This document shows, one piece after another, positions 32,993 to 44,469 of a stretch of 64,000 nucleotides of DNA. The notes beneath the pieces are model-generated. The model did no database searches. It saw nothing but the letters and a program-made list of their open reading frames with translations, and was not told the DNA's origin. The DNA is from Pseudeuparius sepicola (lineage: Eukaryota > Arthropoda > Insecta > Coleoptera > Anthribidae): the NCBI GenBank assembly GCA_963920635.1, contig OY987301.1:24098501-24162500 (forward strand). The letters run 5' to 3'. Both the position numbers and the translations under genes were made by a program. Numbering within the stretch: the first letter of the stretch is position 1; every line of letters starts with the position of its first letter.

Positions 32993-34086
32993 TTTGTTCG
33001 GGTGGAATCTTGCAACTCAATTTTGAAGCAGATATCTTCAACCGATCGAGCTGAAATTTTGTACACACGTTTAATTTGGATGACAATGCATGATTATATG
33101 TGTGACGTCATTCTAAATCCAACATGGCGGATCACCCAAGATGGCGGACTAGTTAAATTTCAACCGATCGAGCTGAAATTTTGTACACACGTTTAATTTG
33201 GATGACAATGCATGATTATATGTGTGACGTCATTCTAAATCCAACATGGCGGATCACCCAAGATGGCGGACTAGTTAAATTTCAACCGATCGAGCTGAAA
33301 TTTTGTACACACGTTTAATTTGGATGACAATGCATGATTATATGTGTGACGTCATTCTAAATCCAACATGGCGGAACACTCAAGATGGCGGACTAGTTAA
33401 ATTTCAACCGATCGAGCTGAAATTTTGTACACATGTTTAATTTGGATGACAATGCATGATTATATGTGTGACGTCATTCTAAATCCAACATGGCGGAACA
33501 CTCAAGATGGCGGACTAGTTAAATTTCAACCGATCGAGCTGAAATTTTGTACACACGTTTAATTTGGATGACAATGCATGATTATATGTGTGACGTCATT
33601 CTAAATCCAACATGGCGGAACACCCAAGATGGTCATTAGAAGGTCTCCTCATTGAAGAGCTAGACTGTTCTAAACTAACCGGCAAACGACCTTGCAACAA
33701 TGATGCGTTAACTGAGATGAATAGACTCAGACACCTGGCCAAACTAAAAATTACAAAATAAATTAAAAGTAAAAAAATATTTTTAAAAAAAGCTTTTATT
33801 TAAATGCGCTAAAAAGAATAAAATAATCTTTTCTTTTAAAACTTTTACTATCAACTTATAACGTCATTCCACAATTTATATGATATAAAAGCTTGTCGCG
33901 AGATTTAAGTTTTCAAACTAAGTAAATACCACTACTTAAATCTCGCGACAAGCTTTTATATCATATAAATTGTGGAATGACGTTATAAGTTGATAGTAAA
34001 AGTTTTAAAAGAAAAGATTATTTTATTCTTTTTAGCGCATTTAAATAAAAGCTTTTTTTAAAAATACTTTTTTACTTTTAATTTTT
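32933..34086 (+). mobile_element. Satellite-bearing repeat element, copy 2 (five monomers, terminal hairpin)
   Basis: Same order of parts as 24791-25836: AAAAGCTTTTATTTAACTTG, a shorter (GTAT)n, the 'tttgttcgggtggaatcttg' segment, a five-monomer array (33042-33633), the unique segment, and a hairpin (arms about 33760-33909 and 33934-34086). Outside the array, differences from copy 1 are very few. The flanks differ completely ('actgattatcatt' on the left, 'tagtaataattgg' on the right), which shows two separate insertions. No clear target-site duplication. Confidence 0.8.
33042..33633 (+). repeat. Five tandem 122-bp monomers
   Basis: Starts at 33042, 33164, 33286, 33408 and 33530. The first two monomers carry the variant 'ggcggatcacccaag', the next two 'ggcggaacactcaag', and the last ends in the same divergent 'aagatggtcatt' as copy 1. 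Each retains TGACGTCA. Confidence 0.9.
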
Positions 34087-34199
34087 TAGTAATAATTGGA
34101 CAATGGTAGTTATGAAGATTATTACTCACAATCTACTCCATAGCGTATTTAAATTCAAAGTACTTACCTACCTAATATGAAATTGTCGGTAGCAGGAAA

Positions 34200-34325
34200 A
34201 ATTTAATACATTGCTCAATGCGTAAGCTCTTTTTGACCTCGGAGAGAGTTTTAAGACCCGAGGCAACACGGGCGTTAAACAACCTCCTCGGCCAAAAAGT
34301 GCGCTTACGCATCTCCCAATGTAAA
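34200..34325. repeat. Small palindromic repeat, GC-richer than flanks
   Basis: 'atgcgtaagctctttttgac' faces 'gccaaaaagtgcgcttacgc' in inverted orientation, with a 45-base loop containing 'gacccgaggcaacacggg'. Probably a small MITE; ends unresolved. Confidence 0.5.
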
Positions 34326-34830
34326 TATAAATAACAATTATTTAATACAGCACACTCTTTTCAAACGTTATCAACAGTATTAAGACTGAGATTGACTATA
34401 ATAAGAGGGATAGACAAGTATAGGACGTTGTAGTTGCTCCTTCTAAAAAAGCGTGGTGCTGTAGTTTTTATACATATGTGCCGCCCACATTAGTTTATAC
34501 ATGGTGCTGCCGTCCACCAGAGGCGCCACTACTAACGAGCTACTTGACGTCACAACCAAGGAGAGCGCGTTTCAAGAATGATTTGAATTATGCAGTTTTT
34601 AATTGCTTGCATTTATTACATAAAAATAAAAAATGAGTTTTTTTGTGAACTGTGCTTCATTTGATGGCAATAAATTACGTTTAAAGGTAATATTTTTCAA
34701 ATTTAATTTTTGTGCTAGTTCCCCAAGAGTTTTAATGTTTGGTAGACTAATAACACATTCATCGTGGAAATTCTTGACAGGTTAATTATACAAGGTTTGT
34801 GCTTGAACATTTTGTGGAAAAGGTTATATA

Positions 34831-35544
34831 CAGTGTGTCCCAATTTGATACTGGACACTTCAGAAATATATGAAGGGCAAGGAAAACAAATGGTCTCTAT
34901 TTATTCATTGGTAGTCCCAAGGGAGAGTATCTCATAGGCGGTAGTATTTGGATTGGGTAATTATTTCATGGCCCGCTAATTTTGTTAAAATAGCAAATTT
35001 TCAAGAAACCCCATTAGAGATTTTTTTACGACAAAATGTTATTAAAAAAACTTGTTCATAATGAAAAACTGAGTGGATTCGCAAAATTTCAAAAGTCTAG
35101 GCCTACTTTGATTTTTTAGATTTATCTCAAACTTTTTTCTTAAAAAAGTGTCCTTTCTGGAGCTTTCACGTCCAAATTTTATTTTTTCACGATAATGAAG
35201 TTTCCTTAATAATATTTTGACGTAAAAGCTCCAGAAAGGACACATTTCTAAGAAAAAAGTGGAAGAAAAAGACGAAAAAGCTAAAAATGAAAGTAGGCCT
35301 AGACTTTTGAAATTGTGCAAATCTACTCAGTTTTTTATTCTGAACAAGTTTTCTTAATAACATTTTGTCGTAAAAAAATCCCTAATAGGGTTTCTTGAAA
35401 ATTAGCGGGCCATGAAATAATTACCCCATCCAAATACCTACGAGGTACTCTCCCTTGGGACTACCAATAAAAAAATAGAGACCATTTGTTTTCCTTGCCC
35501 TTCATATATTTCTGAAGTGTCCAGTATCAAATTGGGACACACTG
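34831..35544. mobile_element. Foldback MITE, ~340-bp arms, TA-flanked
   Basis: Starts CAGTGTGTCCCAATTTGATA after TA (34829-34830) and ends TATCAAATTGGGACACACTG before TA (35545-35546). The arms run close to the centre with only a short spacer. They share the word 'aggcctactttgatttt' style with the 9301 family ('ggcctactttgattttcg') but are otherwise different. Non-coding. Confidence 0.85.
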
Positions 35545-35691
35545 TATAATCAGTTTTCGAGATAGTTTCGCAAAATAATTATTTTCATAATATTTTTATC
35601 CCTGGAAGGAAAAGAGATATAATATAGAGTTCAAACTAGGTATGTCTTAATCAGACCATCTTCTTTTCCCATTACGCTACCAATTACTATA

Positions 35692-36560
35692 CAGGGTGCC
35701 CCATATGTATGGAATAATGCTTATATCTTCTTAAAAAATATATTTAGAAAAAAATGGTTTAAATAAAACTTACAGTGTGACCTATTCTGCATAATACTAA
35801 CAAGTCGATTTTGTTTTACATAATGTGGTTGCTATGGCAACGAACTTTTTTTTTCAAATGGGATCATATCATTTTTAATCGATTTTTGGAATCAGCTACT
35901 TATTCTGCATACAACGGCATAAAAAAATCTAAAGGTTACATAAGGAAAATTTTGAGAAATAAATTATTTTTATTTTTTCCGATTTAATAGTGGACGTTAT
36001 CAGTAAACTCGATGGAGGCAAAAAATATGCTACATTAAAATTGTTTGATGGTTTTGCTTCTTTTCTTTTTGCTTTTCTTATAAAAAAATTCTCATTGGTC
36101 GATAAATTTAATCAGTAGGTATTTTATGTCCTATGCAAGTTAAAATGGTACATTTAACTGAATTCGAAAGATTTACCATTCTCATTATGGCAGAACCATC
36201 AAACAATTTTAATGTAGCATATTTTTTGCCTCCATCGAGTTTTCTGATAACCTCCGTTATTAAATCGGAAAAAATAAAAATAATTTATTTCTCAAAGTTT
36301 TCCTTATGTAACCTATAGATTTTTTTATGCTGTTGTATGCAGAATAAGTAGCTGATTCCAAAAATCGATTAAAAATGATATGATCCCATTTGGAAAAAAA
36401 AGTTCGTTGCCATAGCAACCGCATTATGAGAGGTAAAACAAAATCGACTTGATAGAATTATGCAGAAGAGGTCACACTGTAAGTTTTATTTAAACCATTT
36501 TTTTCTAAATATATTTTTTAAGAAGATATAAGCATTATTCCATACATATGGGGCACCCTG
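35692..36560. mobile_element. Foldback MITE retaining a transposase start segment
   Basis: Starts CAGGGTGCCCCATATGTATG after TA (35690-35691) and ends with the reverse complement before TA (36561-36562). The arms are 35692-36052 and 36196-36560. The ~140-base loop contains ATG at 36145 followed by MVHLTEFERFTILIMAE, which resembles the first residues of Tc1/mariner-type transposases. The reading then runs directly into the right arm. It looks like an internal-deletion derivative of an autonomous element. Confidence 0.8.
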
Positions 36561-36562
36561 TA

Positions 36563-38781
36563 TATACGAAACTTTTATAAGAGAGTAGGTACTAGAAGAA
36601 AAATAACCCACATTTTTAAAGGCCATTGGCGTAGAAATTATGTTAAAAGTGGGTACATTCTGGTTACCCCGCGCACGCGAGAAATAAATAAAAGAATCTG
36701 TGGACCTTGAAGACCTATTATCGAGTGTGAAGTCGATAGGTATCCCTTTACGTGTCTTAGATAAAAAATTAACTATGGAAATAATAATAATAACAAAGGT
36801 CTTTATTGCAAAGTATAAATAATAATCAAACTAAAAAAACGAGTGGATGAAGGAACCTAAATAAATCCATTAATCTGTATGTTACAGATTAAGCACAAAA
36901 CAATTTCCAATAACAATCAAGATAAACCTGTGTATCTTCATGTGAAGTCTAAGATTGGGAATAAATCGGAGACAGGCGTTTTGAAGTTTTGGTATCCTTT
37001 TGGAATCGGATACATAGTAGGTACTTAAGTTATAAAATATCTTTGCAAAATTTTCTGCTTTCATATTTGCAGCATCCGAAATATGCGATAGTGTTTATTC
37101 TATCGTATTGCTGCTGTAACTTTCCATTTTTCTTAACTATTTTAACTACTATCTTAACTACTAGTAATTATTTGATTTTTTCATCTTTAAAAAATTTTAT
37201 GTAAACAAACGTAAATTAAAACTCTGAACTGTCATTCTCCATCGCCCGTATAAACTCGCGTTTATTTTTCATGGCCTCCTACTACTTCACTCAAATTTGT
37301 ATAGTGCACACTTCCATTCCCGCACCGGTTGCAAAATAGTATATTTCATTACGAGTCTGTAAATAAAGATTTTTCCGTGCGCGCGTGACAAATTCCAGTG
37401 TGAGGCGCAGCCGATACGGGAAGTCATGCAAGCACGGAAAAATCTATTTCTGGACGTGTAATGAACGATATTTTTTATTATACTTCTTTGAAAACGGAAA
37501 CTTAAAACATTTTATCGGCATATTATAATAAATTTAATTTACAAAAAATAAACAATGCAGACAATATAGTGTTTGGTATGTATGATGCGTTTCCATGGTT
37601 ACTCTCAAATTATTTCAATGGTGCTTTGTTGTAAATTCGTTATTGTCAGATAAGGTAAATAAAACGTCAAAAATATTACAGAAATATATCTAAATATTGA
37701 AACACTTACGAATTAAAATACAAAATAGGTATATGTTAAATATCAGAGAGCATATAGAGTTTCTTAAATTTAGTTTACTTTGCTGTATATTTCTATTTTA
37801 AAGCCATATATTCGGTATTTTTATTCAGCGCACGGAATGTTTTTCCATGCGCTGTTTCCGTGCGCTAGCCCGAATAACCCCATCTTTCATTATTGCTAAC
37901 ACAGATGAAAATAAGGTGTTTTCAAAGAAGTATAATAAAAAAGCGTACCTATACAATGTGGTACATTTCCCAAATAAAAACGAACATACAATGATGCTAT
38001 TTGTTTACAGTTATAGAGTAAATAAATATTTTGTTAATACCAATTTATCTTAAATTTAATACTTGCTACTCGTTCGTGTTCAAAATAAATATTTAATTTC
38101 TTATATAAAAAAAAAATTCGAACTGACTCTAGGAAAGTAAAGGTGTTGACATGGCAACGTGGTCGGCGATTTAATATAAAAGGGACATGGTAGCGAGGCC
38201 TGCTTAATTAAGTATTTCTGACACAAACACTCTTAGCGACTTTTCACAGAGGTCTTCTATTTTCGGAACGTTTTTTTTTTATTCAGACCACGAGTTTAGG
38301 GGACGATAAAAAAATAAAAAGGGTTTTCCATTTGTTGCCTTCCTACCTATAAACTTTACGGAACCCAGTGTATAGCGGAGATTATTCGGTGAATACCAAC
38401 GAGGTGGAGAGCCCCCTTGGCCCCCCCAATTTCGCGAAAAAGTTATCCCGTTCCCCCCTAACTCCTGATTTCACTACGGTCCACATCCCGCGCAAAACCG
38501 TTTTGGGAAAAACGTAGCGGCGAAAGCTGGCCCGTGGGCCGTGAACTGTTCTCGAGTCAAGGGTGGCGCGGCCGAACCTCTGAGAAGGCAATATCTTTTA
38601 ATGGCTCTATCCAGAGATAAAAGTTTAAATTAGGAAAATCTAATCTTGGAATTTTGAGTGCGAATTTATCGACCGGGACCGAATAAAAAATGAGCAATCT
38701 GGAGATTCGTTCCATAAAATTTGAATATACCTAAAGACTTCATAAATTGCTTTCGATGCGAGCTAAGTATCGTGTCAGTTA
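36563..38781. other. No gene recognised; two structured patches
   Basis: About 37340-37470 is an inverted pair ('aaataaagatttttccgtgc' / 'gcacggaaaaatctatttct') with a GC-rich loop, likely a small MITE. About 38390-38590 is GC-rich without a recognisable frame or second copy. The remainder is AT-rich. Confidence 0.45.
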
Positions 38782-38789
38782 GTAACTTC

Positions 38790-39293
38790 CATGGGCGTAC
38801 CCAGGGAGAGGGGCAGCGGGGGCCTTGTCCCCTGGGTTCTACGCGCTTCGAGAAAGGACACCTCAGTCGGCCACCATGTTGTACCTTTGTGTTGACAGAT
38901 GTCAGCTGCTGCAGCTTGTGTACTGATCGATTTCAGAGTATTTTCAACGATTTCCTGCATATTTCCTTGCGTTTCATAATGTCGTGTGCAGTGAAAAGCT
39001 GTAAAAATTATAAATAGCGAAGAAAAAATGGGCTTTCCTTCCAGTAGTAACTAGATATATATGTCGGTACTCGATGGGTAAGTTGGTTCAAACCAATCAA
39101 AACGTTGTTTATGTTTTTATAAATATATTTTTTTGGTATAATGGAAAAGTTACTTTTTCGTAAGTTTTTATTAAGTTATACGTAATATATTTTACTACAA
39201 AACGACTCCTTTTTTATATATTTTTTTTAAATAAAGTGCTTATTTTTAGACTACTGTGTCCCCCCTCCAAGAAAAATCCTGGGTACGCCCATG
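38790..39293 (+). mobile_element. P-like non-autonomous element with THAP start
   Basis: Starts CATGGGCGTACCCAGGG and ends TCCTGGGTACGCCCATG. The flanking 8-mers GTAACTTC (38782-38789) and GTACCTTA (39294-39301) agree at 6 of 8 positions, suggesting a decayed 8-bp duplication. Inside, ATG at 38979 begins MSCAVKSCKNYK before a stop. This has the Cys spacing of the start of a THAP domain (CxVxxCxN), the DNA-binding domain of P-type transposases. A deletion derivative of a P-like element is the best reading; a hAT MITE is the alternative. Confidence 0.5.
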
Positions 39294-39403
39294 GTACCTT
39301 ATCTTATTTGCATTACATTCACACTGAATAACTGAAAATGGAATAAATTTAAGTACCTACCCTGTGTCCACTATTATATTTCTGGAATATTCTATAATAT
39401 ATA

Positions 39404-39985
39404 CAGGGTGAATAATAGTTCGTGAAAAGGGGAGATACGGGTACCAAAATATGATGACGATTCTGCAGGGTGTCAAAGTTGAGCAAAATAGGAATTTTTA
39501 AAGGCATCTGGCAAGTCAAGTGTGCCATGGAATCCCCCTAAAACAGTTGAATGGTCAACAGGACCACTCAAAGTGTTGGTGTGCAAAGATCCAATACAAA
39601 AATATACAGAGTGTCTTTCTCTGTGCCATTTCAAGTATAAGCCGTGTAAAAAATACAGAAGCCTATCAGTAAGTAAGTCCATATGAGTTAAGGTAGCTAG
39701 TGTGCCACAACAGGAAACGCACAGAAAATATATCTTCTTAGACAGTGACTTTGTTAAGAAATGTTCAATAATTTAAATTGTTTTTATTTGTTGATTGGCA
39801 TTTTGTAAAAAAAGTTGAGATGGCCTAGAGAAAAATACCATGTACATTTTTGTATCGAATCTTTGCACACCAATACTTTGACCATTCAACTGTTTTGAGG
39901 GGATTCCATGGCACACTTGACTCTCCAGATGCCGTTAAAATTCCTATTTTGCTCAACTTTGACATCCAGCAGAATGGAACTCCCT
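39404..39985. mobile_element. Foldback MITE
   Basis: The left part ('gtcaaagttgagcaaaatag', 'aagtcaagtgtgccatggaa', 'cagttgaatggtcaa') is inverted on the right ('ttccatggcacacttgact', 'ctattttgctcaactttgac'). The outer ends are CAGGGTGAATAATAG on the left and GGAACTCCCTATA on the right and do not match well, so the exact limits are uncertain. Confidence 0.65.
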
Positions 39986-41065
39986 ATATATTTTCTGTTC
40001 AAATTTAGTATGTGAGGCTTTGGTATGTCCTGATTAATTCTGTGGTGTCAGACATTAAATAAAAAATCGCTAAATAGTTTTCGTGAATATCGAGGGTATA
40101 AAAAATCGTAACCGGCCCTGGATTTGCATTTTGAAAATTGTAGGAAGGTCAAAAGAAGCAGTTTTTGAAGGTAATTCAAACAAAAAAAGTTCAGGCGATT
40201 ATCACCAAAAATAAAGATTTGATGGATTTATATATTATGTTTTAAGGTATACACCCTGTATAGGTACAGTGGCACCATCAGGCCACAGAAATATCACAAA
40301 TATCGCCTGAGTTTGTCAACTACAATTATGGAAAACTCGTATCGTTCATTTCTGGCAACAATTAATTATTCATTCGTAAAACAAATTGAAATATTTACTC
40401 CGATTTTTTTTCAAACAGTGTTGTGTAAACCAAGCACTAATTATTAGAGAGTTACAATGAATACAAAAACCTGTAATGGAGACATTCGCAAAAAATTGCA
40501 TAAAATAGTGAAATAGCGGATTTTCTAAAAGCCTCGTCACTTACGTATATAGGTAATAATTTTTTGAAGTGAAGGCTCCGATCTCTTATACTTAACGAAC
40601 CGATATACAGGATGAATTTTATGTGGAATTTTTTCCCCCACCTGCTCGACGAGTTTGACAGATAAAATAAGACACCGGTAAATAATAAGCACTATATAGT
40701 TTTTTATTATTATTTTGGTACAGCAGTCCCTGAAAACATTGATCAGTTATTTCCTGAAAGTTAAACTTAATCGAGGTTACTTAGTATATTTATTTGATGG
40801 CAATGCTCATGTGAAATTTTCTTGCCACTCGTGTAGTTTGCTAAAATTTGAAAAGAAATATAAAACTTCACAAACTTGTTAAGGAAGTAACTAACACGAT
40901 ACGACACTCTCATTAACCGTTTTCGCCATAATATCTACTATATGAGGCCGAAGGAAAACTTCAATGATATTTACTTACTTATTTACTGCGTAGAAGCCAC
41001 TAACACACGAGAATTGTTAAGAAAATATTCTGAAGTTTCACTGCGTCGTTTTATTTTCTCATTAT
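39986..41065. other. No gene recognised
   Basis: AT-rich. A solitary right-end-like word 'acaccctgtataggtacag' occurs near 40251. No convincing frame. Confidence 0.4.
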
Positions 41066-41268
41066 ATGCGATATGCAGCTGTAGAAGAAATGGGGATTCC
41101 AATCTTGCTGGTACTAGGGATTTGCCGAGATGTGGCCGCCGGGATTGAGCCCAGGCGACCGCCTCGGAGAATTGGCTGGGCTAATTTGGACACGGAGAAG
41201 AGAGATCGGTTTATAATATTACCTCTCAAGGCTAGGTATCCAATATCCAATTTTAATTAAAACCGGCA
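41066..41268 (+). repeat. GC-rich dispersed repeat family, copy 2
   Basis: Contains 'agggatttgccgagatgtgg', 'agaattggctgggctaattt' and the tail 'tatccaattttaattaaaac'. Forward orientation. Confidence 0.7.
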
Positions 41269-41759
41269 ACTTAGATCCATTTCCGGTACAACAGTCCGGG
41301 GGGCATTTATTTCATTTTAGGTGGGTTCCCGTTAAATAAATGTTAATGACAAACAGTGCTTATCAATAGAGTAACCCAAATATGCAACCCGCATATTTTG
41401 CATATTTAGCATATCATATGCATTTTTTTAAATATTTGCATATATCCTTAAAATATGGCATATATTGTGCATAATTGAAAGAATTTAGGATAATTTAAAT
41501 CTTTGGCAGGCGTTTCATTCATTTTTGGGAATAGGGGTCGGTGTCTGGGTAGGTACCCGTTATCCCAAAATAATATGGGTAAATTATAATTTTATGGGCA
41601 CTAATCCTGGTGATCTGAAAACGAATAAAGTAGGTATCTATACCTATTTAATAAAGTACAATTATTGAAAAGGACAGAATAAATTATAGATAGGTAAATA
41701 TTTATATACGAAGGATAATCCATTTCTGCTCAGTTCTACAAAGAAAAACTACCAAACAC

Positions 41760-43485
41760 CAGTACCGTAACTAGGGCGGTGCGACCGGTGCCCCCTTACC
41801 GGGCGCACCATGCAGGGGCGCCGGGCCGGACTGGGCCGGGCCCACAAAATTCGACATTTAACGACTTAATGCAAGTATCGAACATGGAAATTAACCTACT
41901 CGTACGTTGTCCAGCCAAGAATATTAACAAAGAAAGATTTTTTAGTAATTAAAAATAATAGATAAATAATGTTTTAGTGGAATACCAGGTAAAATATATC
42001 AATTGAAAATGCACTCCTACCAGCACTCCTATTGTAGGCACTTACCTGATATGCCACTAAAATATCCTTTATTATTTATAATTAAAGGTACCTACCTACT
42101 AAAAAAATCTTTCTTTATCATTTATTAATGTCTTGTAATACGGCTGTGTTGAGTAATAATTGTAGAAATGACAATAACGTCCAAAAAATATTTACGACAC
42201 TTCTTTCAAATAACCCAGCTTTCGTTCAATGTTTTGAACTTCTTCAAGACTAAAAAATATGTATTAAATGTAAAAGATTCAAATAAAATTGTTAAAAGAC
42301 ACTTACTATGAGATTGAAGTATTAATTTCTAGGTTTATAAAATGCAAAATACAAATTTTTGTTATTATTATTTGAAGTTTTTTTACATTAAATACACATT
42401 TTTTAGCCCCTAAGAAGTTGAAAACATTGAATGAAAGCTTGATTATTTGAAAGAAGCATATTAAATATTTTTTGGCTGCAAGCCCGTTATTTTCAATTCT
42501 AAAATTTATCATTTATATGTTGCATAGTCCAATAAAGATGTCCTCAGCTTATAGGAGTCGCAAAAAAATCCAAACATGATTATTTTTTCAGGGTTGCTTG
42601 GGGACTTGATTGAGCTATAGGGTAGTTTCCTCAAAAATATAGGTGTTTTCCTAAAAAAAATATGGGTGGTTACCTAAACATTTTTTATAGCAAAATGACC
42701 CTAATAAAAGTTGTAGGGAATCAAAGTGTGAACAACTTTACGAGTTACAGCCCATTACTGCAGAGGTGGTCTTGCAAACATTTTTTTACAAAAAAAAAAT
42801 GACCTTAATGAAAGTTTTAGAGGATGAACTTCTCGTAAACTTTTTCTTCTAAACTTTGTATCCAATACCTAATGATTTACAGAGCATTATATTGTTTAAT
42901 TAATTTTTGTCATATAATGCCCTGTAAATCATTAAGTATTAAAGACAAAACAATTATGAGAAAAAGTTTACCAGAAGTCCATCCTTTAAAACTTTTATTA
43001 AGGTCATTTTTTTGTAAAAAAATGATTTCAAGACCACCCCTGCAGCGTGAGGAATTTTTGTCAAATAAGTAATGAGCTGTAACTCGTTGCGTATTAGAAA
43101 TAAAGGAAAGAATTATGAGGCAAAGTTGATCATATTTTGATCCCCTACAACTTTAATTCGAGTCATTTTGCTTTAAAAAATGTTTAGGAAACCACTCTAT
43201 GGCGCAATTCGTACCAGAAGATCGAGTGTGATCTTTTGGTTGGATACTCAGGAGGCAGTCCCCATCAAGCAACACTGAAAAAAATCATCCTGTTTGGAAT
43301 TTTCTTCACTTCAACAGGTGATAGAAAACCAAAAAATAACCGCAAGTTCATTTCAAATGCAATATATTGGCAAATTCTTATTTCTTATCATATACAAAGT
43401 TTTATAAGATTTCAGAAAATGGGGGGGGGGGGGGCGCATTTATCAGATTTGGCACCGGGCGCAATCTAGGCAAGTTACGGCTCTG
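41760..43485. mobile_element. Non-autonomous hAT (middle level of the nest)
   Basis: Starts CAGTACCGTAACTAGGG and ends GCAAGTTACGGCTCTG, with the perfect 8-bp duplication CCAAACAC at 41752-41759 and 43486-43493. The subterminal regions are GC-rich, with 14 G at 43421-43434. There is no transposase. The interior includes a hairpin at about 41935-42125 and the TA-flanked foldback at 42620-43197. Confidence 0.9.
42620..43197. mobile_element. TA-flanked foldback (inner level of the nest)
   Basis: Starts GGGTAGTTTCC after TA (42618-42619) and ends GGAAACCACTC before TA (43198-43199). Arms of ~280 bases carry 'gcaaaatgaccctaataaaa' / 'ttcgagtcattttgctttaa' and 'atacctaatgatttacagag' / 'ctgtaaatcattaagtatt'. 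Nearly the whole element is one hairpin. No coding capacity. Confidence 0.8.
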
Positions 43486-44469
43486 CCAAACACCCCTCTT
43501 CCACCTCAACCTGTTATTACAAGATGGGGCATTTGGTTGGAAGCTGCATTTTTTTATTGCGAGAATTTTTGCCAACTGAAAGATCTAATTTCAGAATTTT
43601 CGAACGAATCTTCCCAGTCCCTTACAGATGTTAAACAACTATTCGAAAACAAGGAAATAAAGAAACAACTTTCCTTTCTGAAAGCAAGTTATAGCTTTCT
43701 TTCTAAAACAATAAAACAAATGGAGGAATCTAATTTGCCATTAACCCGAAGTGTTGAACTGGTAAAACAATCTGAGGTTGCTTTTCAAAATATCACGGGT
43801 AAAATTGGGGACAAAATATTTGAAAAATTTAGAAATGTGAATGTGATGGAAAAATAGTGGGTTTCAGTTTCTTAGCCAAGTAGCAAATATTTTAAAGGGA
43901 GATTTTACCGAATCCATCGATTTGGATCCTGTGATAGTGAGCAATTTTAAAAGCGCACCTCTTACATCGGTAGATGTGGAAAGGAGTTTCTCCATTTATA
44001 AATTTTTATATTCTGATAGAAGACAAAACCTGATTTTTATAATTTATAATAAATGCATATTTAGATTTAGTTCAATCGCCCTGTATGTAGAAAATTTAAA
44101 ATAAAATATTGTTACTTTTACTATGTATAAATGCATTTAGAAATTTGTATGTACATTATATAATATGTCTATTTGGAAATGAAACAATAAATTTATATTT
44201 TTAATGTATTTCTTAATTTGCATATTTTCAACATTTTACTGCACATTTTGACTAAATTATTTGCATATATATGCGCATATTTTTAGGGTTTCGAGTTGCA
44301 TATTTGGGTTACTCTACTTATCAATTTAACAACAATAATTATTAATTATGTTTATTTTACAATTAATTATTATTACAATTAATCATTTTTAATAGATGAA
44401 GCTATTATAAAAAAATTCTATAATATAGTACCACAGACTAACGAGTAATACAGACAATTCCTCAACTAC

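Larger units (their letters stand above)
41734..44104 (+). pseudogene. hAT-family transposase C-terminal exon, split by a second hAT
   Basis: The exon starts after the acceptor 'catttctgctcag' (41733) and reads FYKEKLPN up to 41759, then resumes after the inserted element (43494 onward, once one copy of the duplicated CCAAACAC is discounted). It continues LPPQPVITRWGIWLEAAFFY, QLFENKEIKKQLSF and KIGDKIFEKF. One frame slip near 43852 shifts it. It then reads SQVANILKGDFTES, then TSVDVERSFSIYK, the hAT dimerisation signature (xS-ERxFS), then LYSDRRQNL. This is the C-terminal half of a DUF659/hAT-type transposase common in arthropods. The N-terminal exons (BED finger, first catalytic Asp) are not visible in the element. 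Dead copy. Confidence 0.75.
41367..44317 (+). mobile_element. hAT-like element (outer level of a nest)
   Basis: Starts TAGAGTAACCCAAATATGCA and ends GCATATTTGGGTTACTCTA. It is flanked by the perfect 8-bp duplication CTTATCAA (41359-41366, 44318-44325), the hallmark of hAT. The ends contain many GCATAT words. It carries the transposase remnant described next and was split by a second hAT at 41760-43485. Confidence 0.85.
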
